Source: CBDCGS01 sp965216915 (GTDB lineage Bacteria; Pseudomonadota; Alphaproteobacteria; UBA828). From it: a DNA stretch of 51,031 nt. The notes under the pieces were generated by a model that had not been told where the DNA came from, searched no databases, and saw nothing but the letters and a program-made list of their open reading frames with translations. The position numbers and the translations under genes are program-made. Each line of letters begins with the position of its first letter. The stretch's first letter is position 1. Location: positions 1-51,031 of the forward strand of contig CBDCGS010000006.1 of the NCBI GenBank assembly GCA_965216915.1, read 5' to 3'. Below are positions 16,711 through 23,826 of the stretch, piece after piece.

Positions 16711-18056
16711 CAGGTGCTCTCCATCAGTTCAACGCGCGTTTTCACCGCGGTGCGCGGGAGAAGCACGGACTGCACCGCGATGATCTCACGCACCTGTTTG
16801 AAGTCACCGGCGCCCCCTTGGGGGCCGTTGGTCAGGAGTGTTTCGACCTCCCAGCCGATCGCCTCCGCAGCGTGGCGGTCATCGGTCCGCCCGGCGACGC
16901 GAAGCCGCACCTCGTAGGGCTCCGGGCGATCGGTCGCCGGGCCATGCAAGCTGTCGACGCTGATCAGGTCGACGCGGAGGTCGTCGAACGCGAAGCCCCG
17001 CATCTTGAGCCGCTCGGCCACCACCTCGCCCGCGAGACGGCCCCGCGCAACCGCGTTTGGACCGGCATAGGAGAGTTGGCCTTCACCGAGAAAGCCGTCG
17101 AGATAGCCGACGCTCACCTTGTATGTGTCGGTGCGCGGGCGTGCCGTGGCGCCCGTCACGGCCACCCGATCAGGCGCGGTCTCGACGAACCGCACGCCCG
17201 TCACGTCGAGCACGCAATCGGGGGTGATGTAGGCGCGCGGGTCGCCCATTTCGTAGAGCAGCTGCTCGGTGCAGGTCTGCGCGTCGACGCGGCCGCCCGC
17301 CGTCTCGACCTTGCCGATCGTGACGGCACCGTCGGCACCTACATCGGCGAAGGGAAAGCCGAGGCGGGCCAGGCCGTCGACATCCTTCACGCCCGGATCG
17401 GCGAAGTAACCGCCCGTCACCTGGCCGGCGCATTCGAGAAGGTGTCCGGCGACGCTCGCCTGGGCGAGCATCGGGAGGTTGCCATAGGACCAGCCGAGCG
17501 CGTGGAGCATCGGCCCAACGAAGAGCGAGGTATCGGAGACACGGCCGGTGATGACCAGGTCCGCGCCCGTCGCCAAGGCCTCGCACAGCGCGTCGGCGCC
17601 GAGATAGGCGTTGGCCGCCGCCATTTGCGGCAGAATGCTCTCGAGCGGCTCCCCGGTCTCAAGCAGGCGGAGCTCCGGGCGGGCGGCGACATGCGCGCGC
17701 ACGTCGTCGCCGAGCAGCACGGCGCAGCGCATCTGTTCGAGGCCGAGCTCTTGTGCAATTGATTGCGCTTTCCGCGCGGCGCCCATCGGGTTGGCCGCTC
17801 CCATGTTGGTCACGATCCGAATGCCCCGCGGCGCGCACACCGGCAATACCGCGCGGAGCCGCTCGTCCAGTCGGGGGTTGTAGCCCGCATCGGGATCGCG
17901 CCTCAGGCTCAGGGTTTCACGGGCGATGGTGCGCTCGGCGAGACACTCGAACACGAGGGTGTCGATGTCACCGGTCTCCGCGAGCTCGACGGCCGGCTCC
18001 CAGCGGTCGCCGGCATAGCCGGCGCCCGCGCCAATGCGTGTCGTTGTGACCGCCAT
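16710..18056 (-). CDS. AtuA / DUF1446 family protein
   Basis: 448 residues. Starts with a glycine-rich TRIGAGAGYAGDRWEPA loop and has the family block from LGADALCEALATGADLVITG to RVSDTSLFVGP in the middle. AtuA is required for citronellol/geraniol-type degradation in Pseudomonas, but most homologues sit in other carbon-catabolic operons and the reaction is not known. It heads the minus-strand cluster AtuA - AtuA small domain - C-N hydrolase - epimerase-like - DapA-like. The other atu genes (carboxylase, acyl-CoA dehydrogenase) are missing, so terpene catabolism is not supported. It is divergent from the duplicated protein at 18107 with a 50-base intergenic region. Confidence 0.82.
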   Translation of the reverse strand: MAVTTTRIGAGAGYAGDRWEPAVELAETGDIDTLVFECLAERTIARETLSLRRDPDAGYNPRLDERLRAVLPVCAPRGIRIVTNMGAANPMGAARKAQSIAQELGLEQMRCAVLLGDDVRAHVAARPELRLLETGEPLESILPQMAAANAYLGADALCEALATGADLVITGRVSDTSLFVGPMLHALGWSYGNLPMLAQASVAGHLLECAGQVTGGYFADPGVKDVDGLARLGFPFADVGADGAVTIGKVETAGGRVDAQTCTEQLLYEMGDPRAYITPDCVLDVTGVRFVETAPDRVAVTGATARPRTDTYKVSVGYLDGFLGEGQLSYAGPNAVARGRLAGEVVAERLKMRGFAFDDLRVDLISVDSLHGPATDRPEPYEVRLRVAGRTDDRHAAEAIGWEVETLLTNGPQGGAGDFKQVREIIAVQSVLLPRTAVKTRVELMEST

Positions 18057-18106
18057 GTCGTCCTCCGACCGAGCGCTTCGCCACGGATGCGCTATTCTCT
18101 CCCGTC

Positions 18107-18934
18107 ATGACGGATGCGGAAACAGCCGGCGGCCGAATCCTGGTCGAAGACTCGGCGACCAAGCTCGATGATCATCACCGGGGGCAGGTCGTGGTGGCAG
18201 GCTCGCATGGCGGGCTCTATCCGGCGTGGCTCGCGGCCAAGGCGGGCGTGCGGGGCGTGGTGCTGTGCGACGCCGGTGTCGGCAAGGAGGGTGCGGGCGT
18301 CGCTGGCCTCGCGCTCCTCGCGGCTTGCGACATTCCTGCGGTGACGGTGAGCCACCTCAGCGCGCGCATCGCCGACGGGCGGGATCAGCTCGCCCGCGGC
18401 GTCGTGAGCCACGTCAACCAGCCCGCGGCGCAGCTTGGCTGCGCGCCCGGAGACCGCTGCCGAGAGTGTTGTGAGCGAATGCGGGACGCCACCATGCCGC
18501 GCCACGCGCCGCGCCAGGCGTTCGCGGAAACCCGCCATTTGCTGCGCGCGCAGCCGGGCGAGCCGGAGGTTTGGGGTCTCGATTCGGCCGCATTGATGCG
18601 CGATGAGGATCATGGCCGCATCATCGTGACCGGCTCGCATGGCGGCCTGCTCGGCGGGCGCGAGGACGGGATCGTCCGCGGACCGCCACTCGGGGTGACG
18701 TTCTGCGATGCGGGCGTCGGCATCGAGCGCGCCGGCATCGGCCGCCTCGCCGCGCTGGACGCGCGCGGCATTCCGGCGGCGGCGGTCGCGGTGGAAAGCG
18801 CCCGCATCGGCGATGCCCGCTCGCAATGGGAGACCGGGCGTCTGTCGCACGTCAACGGACCCGCCGCGCGCCGCGGCGTCACGGTTGGCGACGACCTCGT
18901 GGCATTGGTGGAGCGCCTCGCCGCCGCTGGATGA
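18107..18934 (+). CDS. Unrecognised protein made of two copies of one domain
   Basis: 275 residues, family not recognised. Residues about 25-125 and 168-265 are two diverged copies of one unit. Matching motifs are GSHGG (32-36 and 176-180), CDAGVG (54-59 and 200-205), IPA (76-78 and 222-224), SARI (85-88 and 231-234) and SHVN (101-104 and 247-250), about 145 residues apart. Conserved H, C, D, S and N residues suggest a ligand or metal site in each half or at the interface. The linker has a cysteine cluster (CRECCE, near residues 118-123). There is no signal peptide or membrane segment, so it is probably cytoplasmic. It is divergent from the AtuA cluster and probably shares its control region. 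Confidence 0.75.
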   Translation: MTDAETAGGRILVEDSATKLDDHHRGQVVVAGSHGGLYPAWLAAKAGVRGVVLCDAGVGKEGAGVAGLALLAACDIPAVTVSHLSARIADGRDQLARGVVSHVNQPAAQLGCAPGDRCRECCERMRDATMPRHAPRQAFAETRHLLRAQPGEPEVWGLDSAALMRDEDHGRIIVTGSHGGLLGGREDGIVRGPPLGVTFCDAGVGIERAGIGRLAALDARGIPAAAVAVESARIGDARSQWETGRLSHVNGPAARRGVTVGDDLVALVERLAAAG

Positions 18935-19047
18935 GCTTGGGCGCGGTTGCGCGCGTGACACACGGATTTCGCCCATGGCCGAAAAGCATTACACAGGGGC
19001 ACCACAGAAAATCGGACCCGGCGCGGTGCCGGCGATGGGGGTTGTGG

Positions 19048-19782
19048 ATGGAGATTTCGATCGTCGTGCCCGTGCGCGACGAGGAGGACAATGTCGGCCC
19101 GCTGGTCGATGAGATCGATGCCGCGCTGCGCCCGCGGGATGCCGCCTACGAGATCATCTTCATCGATGACGGCAGCCGTGACGGCACCGCGGACGCCCTG
19201 CGCGGCGCGCGCCAGCGGTGCCCGTCGCTGCGCGTGATCCGCCATGCGCAATCCTGCGGCCAAAGCGGCGCCATCCGAAGCGGAGTCGATGCCGCCCGCG
19301 GCGCCCTTGTCGGCACGCTCGATGGCGACGGTCAGAACGATCCCGCCGATCTGCCGCGGCTTTTCGATCAGCTTGCCGCCGCGAACGCAGGCGCGCACCG
19401 GGCGGTCGGCATGGTGAGCGGCGAGCGGGTCAAGCGGCACGACCGCTTGCACCGGCGCATCGCCTCGCGTCTCGCAAACGGTGTCCGTAGCCGCTTGCTT
19501 CACGATGGCGCGCGCGATACGGGCTGTGGCATCAAGGTGTTCTACCGCGACGCGTTCCTTCGCTTGCCCTATTTCGACCATATGCACCGATTCATGCCGG
19601 CTCTGATGGCACGCGAGGGCTATGCGGTGCAGTTCGTTGCGGTGAATCATCGGCCGCGCCAGCACGGCCGCTCGAAATACCGGAACCTGAGCCGGCTCGG
19701 TGTCGGCATCGTGGATTTGATCGGTGTGATGTGGCTGCGTCGGCGCGCGCGCCGCATCACCACCATCACCGAGGAGGAATGA
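19048..19782 (+). CDS. Family 2 glycosyltransferase, dolichol-phosphate-mannose-synthase-like
   Basis: 244 residues. GT-A fold: ISIVVPVRDEEDNV at the start, then FIDDGSRDGT, LDGDGQNDP (the DxD-like metal site) and a C-terminal basic HGRSKYRNLSR. No transmembrane pair follows, unlike ArnC. The family transfers a sugar from a nucleotide donor to a polyprenyl phosphate. The start ATG 19048 is set by the family N-terminus; a TTG six bases earlier is possible. The next gene starts directly at its stop. With LAB_N, GT39 and PAP2 genes following, it most likely makes the polyprenyl-phosphate sugar used to decorate lipid A or another envelope lipid. Confidence 0.87.
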   Translation: MEISIVVPVRDEEDNVGPLVDEIDAALRPRDAAYEIIFIDDGSRDGTADALRGARQRCPSLRVIRHAQSCGQSGAIRSGVDAARGALVGTLDGDGQNDPADLPRLFDQLAAANAGAHRAVGMVSGERVKRHDRLHRRIASRLANGVRSRLLHDGARDTGCGIKVFYRDAFLRLPYFDHMHRFMPALMAREGYAVQFVAVNHRPRQHGRSKYRNLSRLGVGIVDLIGVMWLRRRARRITTITEEE

Positions 19783-20115
19783 ATGGACTGGGCCGACGTT
19801 TGGGTCGCCATCGGCTTTATCGGCCAAGCCCTTTTCGGGGCGCGCTTTCTCATCCAGTGGCTCTACAGCGAACGGCACAAGCAGAGCCTGATTCCGACGG
19901 CGTTCTGGTATTTCAGCGTCGGTGGTGGGGTGATCCTCCTGTCCTACGCGTGCTGGCGGCAGGATCCGGTGTTCATCGCCGGCCAATCGCTCGGCCTCTT
20001 CGTCTACGCCCGCAACCTGTACTTCATCCATCAGCGTCGCCGCACGGTGCCGGCCGACGGCGATGGAGATGGCTCGGACGACGGTGCCGAGGGAGCCGCG
20101 CGCCCGCGCCCGTGA
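19783..20115 (+). CDS. LAB_N domain membrane protein (lipid-A-disaccharide synthase N-terminal-like)
   Basis: 110 residues. Three hydrophobic segments (about 5-25, 40-60, 65-80) with the family hallmark motifs GARFLIQWLYSERHKQS and PTAFWYFSVGGG. The C-terminus is a charged D/G-rich tail. The domain occurs as a stand-alone protein next to GT2 and ArnT-type genes, or as an N-terminal extension of some LpxB proteins. Its exact role is not known; a sugar-phosphate or polyprenyl-linked sugar flipping/partner role has been proposed by its context. The ATG immediately follows the upstream TGA. Confidence 0.88.
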   Translation: MDWADVWVAIGFIGQALFGARFLIQWLYSERHKQSLIPTAFWYFSVGGGVILLSYACWRQDPVFIAGQSLGLFVYARNLYFIHQRRRTVPADGDGDGSDDGAEGAARPRP

Positions 20116-20122
20116 CGAACCG

Positions 20123-21661
20123 ATGCTGAGTCGCAGCGAGCCCCTCGGGGGCGCGGACGCGCCGGCGCGGGGCTGGTCGGACCGGCGCTACGCCGCCGTG
20201 ACCGCGGCCGCCGTGCTCGCCGTGACCGTGCTTCGGCTCGCCTGGCTCGCCGGCTCGCCGCTCGATCTTGCGCCCGACGAAGCACAATATTGGCTCTGGT
20301 CGCAGGACCTGGCGGCCGGCTATTTCTCCAAGCCGCCGATGATCGCCTGGCTCATCCAGGGCAGCACGGCGGTTTGCGGAGACGCCGAATTCTGCGTGCG
20401 CTGGAGCGCGCCGCTATTTCACGCGGCGACAGCGCTGATGCTGTTTCTGCTCGGACGCGCGCTCTACGACAGTCGCGTGGGCCTCTTCGCCGCGCTCACC
20501 TTCGTGACGCTTCCGGGTGTCTCCTACTCGTCGGCGTTGATCACGACGGATGTGCCGCTCCTGTTTTTCTGGTCTTGCGCTTTGTTCGGCCTGCACCGGC
20601 TGCTCACAGAGCGGCGCGCGGTTTGGGCGCTGGCAACGGGGCTCGCCATCGGGCTCGGCCTGCTCAGCAAGTACGCGATGATCTATTTCGTCGGCTGCGC
20701 GGTGATCTATTGCCTGTTCACGCCGCAGGCACGTTGGGTCTTGCTGAGCCGGCACGCGCTCATCGTCGTCGTCGTCGCCGCGGCGCTCTATGCCCCCAAT
20801 CTGTGGTGGAATCTCGACAATGCGGGCGTCACATACGGGCACACCGCCGACAACGCGAACCTCGAGGGCCCGCTGCTTCACCCTCTCGAGGCGATCGAGT
20901 TTCTCGGCGGTCAGCTCCTCGTCTTCGGGCCGATCCTCTTCCTCGTGCTCGCGGTGGTGCTCGCGCGCTTTCGCTGGCGCGCGACGGGCGACCCGACGCG
21001 CTTCCTGCTGGCCTTTTCGATCCCGATCGTCGCGCTCGTTCTCGTGCAGGCCCTGCTTTCGCGCGCCCATGCCAATTGGGCGGCGACGGCCTACGTCGGG
21101 GCGAGTGTCCTGGTCGCAGGCTGGCTTGTGCAGCGCGGGCATCTGCGGATCCTCAAGGCCTCGCTCGGCCTCCATATTGTCGGGGCCGTGGTGCTCTCGA
21201 TCCTTGTGCTGGCGCTCCATGACCAGAAATTGCCGGGCAAGCGGAGCCCGCTCTTCATGGCCCAGGGTTGGGCGGCGCTCGGTGCCGCGATCGGCGAGCA
21301 CATCGCGGCGCGGCCGGACCGCGTGCTGCTCTTTGACGATCGCAAGATCATGGCCAGTATGGCCTACTATCTGCGCCACCATGACGGTCCGATGTTCATG
21401 TGGGATCCGGACGGGGTCCCGGGCAACCATTACGAACTTCGCTATCGGTTCGAGCCCGATGCCCACAACCGCGCGCTCTATGTTGCGCGCTATCCCGATC
21501 CGCGCTGGGTCCTCGACACGTTCTCCACCGAGCACTTCGTCGGGACGCTGAGCGTGCCGACGGGCGGGGCTGGAACGCGCGAGGTTCACCTGTATGAAAT
21601 CGCCGTCGGCGCGCCGGGCGATGCCGGCAGCGACGGTGCCGCCGGTACCGACGAGCGATGA
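20123..21661 (+). CDS. Family 39 glycosyltransferase, ArnT-like
   Basis: 512 residues, polytopic inner-membrane enzyme. The first periplasmic loop carries the catalytic acidic motif DEAQYWLWSQD followed by GYFSKPPMIAWL, the hallmark of ArnT/PMT-type transferases that use polyprenyl-phosphate sugars. Nine or more hydrophobic segments extend to about residue 370, then a soluble C-terminal domain of about 130 residues. ATG 20123 is seven bases after the LAB_N stop; an in-frame ATG at 20063 inside that gene is the alternative. In this operon it would move the sugar made by the GT2 enzyme onto lipid A or a related acceptor. The sugar is unknown; no Ara4N synthesis genes are present. Confidence 0.87.
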   Translation: MLSRSEPLGGADAPARGWSDRRYAAVTAAAVLAVTVLRLAWLAGSPLDLAPDEAQYWLWSQDLAAGYFSKPPMIAWLIQGSTAVCGDAEFCVRWSAPLFHAATALMLFLLGRALYDSRVGLFAALTFVTLPGVSYSSALITTDVPLLFFWSCALFGLHRLLTERRAVWALATGLAIGLGLLSKYAMIYFVGCAVIYCLFTPQARWVLLSRHALIVVVVAAALYAPNLWWNLDNAGVTYGHTADNANLEGPLLHPLEAIEFLGGQLLVFGPILFLVLAVVLARFRWRATGDPTRFLLAFSIPIVALVLVQALLSRAHANWAATAYVGASVLVAGWLVQRGHLRILKASLGLHIVGAVVLSILVLALHDQKLPGKRSPLFMAQGWAALGAAIGEHIAARPDRVLLFDDRKIMASMAYYLRHHDGPMFMWDPDGVPGNHYELRYRFEPDAHNRALYVARYPDPRWVLDTFSTEHFVGTLSVPTGGAGTREVHLYEIAVGAPGDAGSDGAAGTDER

Positions 21662-22494
21662 GCGCTTTCTGGCGAAGCGTCGCGCCGGCGCGACCGGGAG
21701 CGCGCGACCTTGCGCGCGTCGCGGCGGCCGCCGGTTTGGCGCTTGCGCTTTCGATCCTCTACCTCGCGTGGCCGGAGCTCGACCTGATCGCGTCCGGCGC
21801 GGCATTTGATGGCGAGCGCTTCGTCTTGTCGGGCAACCAGACGACCCGCGCGACGCGCAAGGCGCTCGCCACGCTGACCGCGATCGTCGCGATCAGCGGT
21901 GTGCTCGCGTTCGTCGGCACGCTCGTGCCCGCCGCCATGTGGCGGCGTTGGCGGCGGCTCGGCTGGGGCCCGTGGCTGATCCCGGCGCTCATCCTGCGCC
22001 TTCCCGGGTGGGCCTGGGCGTGGCTCGCCGGCGTGCGCGCGCCGGAAGCGACCCGGCGACCGGTGCTCTTCGTGCTCGCGTGCTTTCTGTTCGGACCGGC
22101 GGCGAACTCCCTGATGAAGGAGCTGGTCGGGCGCGCCCGGCCGCTCCACACCACCGAGTTCGGCGGCGACAAGCTGTTCAGCCGCGTGTTCGTCGACGCG
22201 GAGCAATGCGCGACGAACTGCTCCTTCGTGTCGGGCGATGCCGCGACGGCGGTCGCGTTCGTCAGCATCGCGCTCTTGCGGCCGCGACCCCGCCCGCTTT
22301 GGCTCGGCCTTGCCGCCCTGTGGAGCCTCTATTTCTGTGCGATTCGGCTCGCCGCGGGGAAGCACTTTCTGAGCGACGTCACCCTCGCCGCCGCGTTCGT
22401 GCTCACGATCATGGCGGTGGCCTATGCGCTCTGGATGAGCGGCGACCGGGCGGCGCGATCGATGAAGGTTGGGCGCATCGCGGAGACGCCCTGA
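21658..22494 (+). CDS. PAP2-family membrane phosphatase
   Basis: 278 residues with about six hydrophobic segments. Motif 1 is KELVGRARP (K-X6-RP) and motif 3 is R-X5-H-X3-D (RLAAGKHFLSD), both intact. Motif 2, normally PSGH, reads VSGD, so the histidine is an aspartate. The family removes phosphate from lipid diphosphates or lipid A (LpxE-like). It is coupled to the GT39 gene by an ATGA overlap. A likely role is trimming a lipid A phosphate so the GT39 enzyme can act, or recycling the polyprenyl carrier. The motif 2 change could mean altered activity. Confidence 0.82.
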   Translation: MSAFWRSVAPARPGARDLARVAAAAGLALALSILYLAWPELDLIASGAAFDGERFVLSGNQTTRATRKALATLTAIVAISGVLAFVGTLVPAAMWRRWRRLGWGPWLIPALILRLPGWAWAWLAGVRAPEATRRPVLFVLACFLFGPAANSLMKELVGRARPLHTTEFGGDKLFSRVFVDAEQCATNCSFVSGDAATAVAFVSIALLRPRPRPLWLGLAALWSLYFCAIRLAAGKHFLSDVTLAAAFVLTIMAVAYALWMSGDRAARSMKVGRIAETP

Positions 22495-22584
22495 AGCGCG
22501 GCGGATGTGTGGAGTTTGGCGATGGTCATGGTGCGCCCAATATCACGACAAGGAGGCCCGGAGCCGGTGTATGGGAGGATGCCT

Positions 22585-23826
22585 GTGAAGCACTTGGTTG
22601 GCATTGCTGTCGTGGGCCTGGTGTTGCTTGGCATGCTTGCACCCGCGGCGGCGGAGAGAGAGCCCGAGACCGAGCGCGCAACGCAGGCATGTGCGCCCTA
22701 CGGCGCCTGGTTTGTGCCGGCCGAGGGCGCGCCGGCATCGCACGACACGCTGCTGCGCTCGATCGTCACGCACGCGGTGGTGCTGCTCGGCGAGCAGCAT
22801 GACGACATGGCGCACCATCGTTGGCAGCTCCAGATGCTTGCCGGGCTTCACGCGCACCGTCCCATCACGGCGATCGGCTTCGAGATGTTCCCGCGCAGCG
22901 TTCAGCCGGCGCTCGACCGTTGGGTGAGGGGGGAGCTCGATGTGTCTCAGCTGCTCACCGAAACCGATTGGGGCACCGTATGGAGCTTGCCGGCGGGGCT
23001 CTATCTGCCGCTGTTCCACTTTGCCCGCGACAACCGCATCCCCATGGTTGCCCTCAATGTGCCGCGTGGCTTGGTCGGGCGCGTCGGTCGGGAGGGATGG
23101 GCGGCGGTGCCCGTCGACGCGCGAGAGGGCATCGGAGACCCACGGCCCGCGAGCGCCGCCTACCGCGCGTGGCTCGGCGACATCTATCTCGAGAAGCGCC
23201 GGCGCGGGATCGGGGGCGCGCCCACGGAGACGGATGCCGAGCAACCGACTCCGGAGCCGGAGCGAGAGGCCGTGCTCGCCGACGAGCGTTTTGGCCACTT
23301 CGTCGATGCCCAGCTCACGTGGGACCGTGCGATGGCCGAGGCTCTCGCGACGGCCCGAGCCGCGCACCCTGACCCGTTGGTGATCGGCGTGATTGGCCGT
23401 GGGCACCTCGACCACGGTTGGGGTGTGCCGCATCAGTTGGCGGACCTCGGGGTCACCAACGTGGCGACACTCATCCCGGTGGACCGGGCGGAGGCGTGCG
23501 AGGCCGAGCCGAGCGTGGCCGACGCGCTGTTCGTCGTCGCGGCGGATCGGTACCAGGCCGCCGCGAAACCGCGGCTCGGCGTCTTCATCGAAACCGATGA
23601 GGATGGGGTGCGCATCGTCGACGTGGTCGATGGAAGCGTCGCCGCCCGGGCGGGCTTGCGCGAGGGCGACATCGTGCTATCCGCCGCCGGTGTCGAGACG
23701 CCGCGGGTCGAAGAGCTCAAAGCCGTCATCGAGCGGCAGGCGCCTGGCACGATGCTGCCGCTCGTGGTTCGGCGCGGCGATCGCGTGCTCGCGCTGATCG
23801 CACCCTTCCCGGCCACCGCGGAATGA
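22585..23826 (+). CDS. ChaN-type (haem-binding uptake-like) lipoprotein-family domain fused to a PDZ domain
   Basis: 413 residues from GTG 22585, which has GGGAGG six bases upstream; ATG 22579 is in frame but sits right against that site. A signal peptide (core VGIAVVGLVLLGML, cleavage after AAA) is followed by the ChaN/PF04187 region: VVLLGEQHDDMAHHRWQ, AIGFEMFPRS, RIPMVALNVPR and VIGVIGRGHLDHGWG, where histidines and tyrosines bind haem in Campylobacter ChaN. Residues from about 330 on form a PDZ domain (GVFIETDEDGVRIVDVVDGS... AGLREGDIVLSAAG). There is no lipobox cysteine, so it is probably soluble periplasmic. Its stop overlaps the metallopeptidase start, pointing to a joint role in periplasmic protein or haem handling. 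Confidence 0.8.
   Translation: MKHLVGIAVVGLVLLGMLAPAAAEREPETERATQACAPYGAWFVPAEGAPASHDTLLRSIVTHAVVLLGEQHDDMAHHRWQLQMLAGLHAHRPITAIGFEMFPRSVQPALDRWVRGELDVSQLLTETDWGTVWSLPAGLYLPLFHFARDNRIPMVALNVPRGLVGRVGREGWAAVPVDAREGIGDPRPASAAYRAWLGDIYLEKRRRGIGGAPTETDAEQPTPEPEREAVLADERFGHFVDAQLTWDRAMAEALATARAAHPDPLVIGVIGRGHLDHGWGVPHQLADLGVTNVATLIPVDRAEACEAEPSVADALFVVAADRYQAAAKPRLGVFIETDEDGVRIVDVVDGSVAARAGLREGDIVLSAAGVETPRVEELKAVIERQAPGTMLPLVVRRGDRVLALIAPFPATAE

Noticed and set aside
16710..18056. Terpene (atu/liu) degradation operon
   Set aside because: Only AtuA and its small partner are present; geranyl-CoA carboxylase and acyl-CoA dehydrogenase genes are missing.
18610..20031. 473-codon minus-strand frame under the duplicated protein, GT2 and LAB_N genes
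   Set aside because: Composition is antisense-like and it crosses several well-supported genes.
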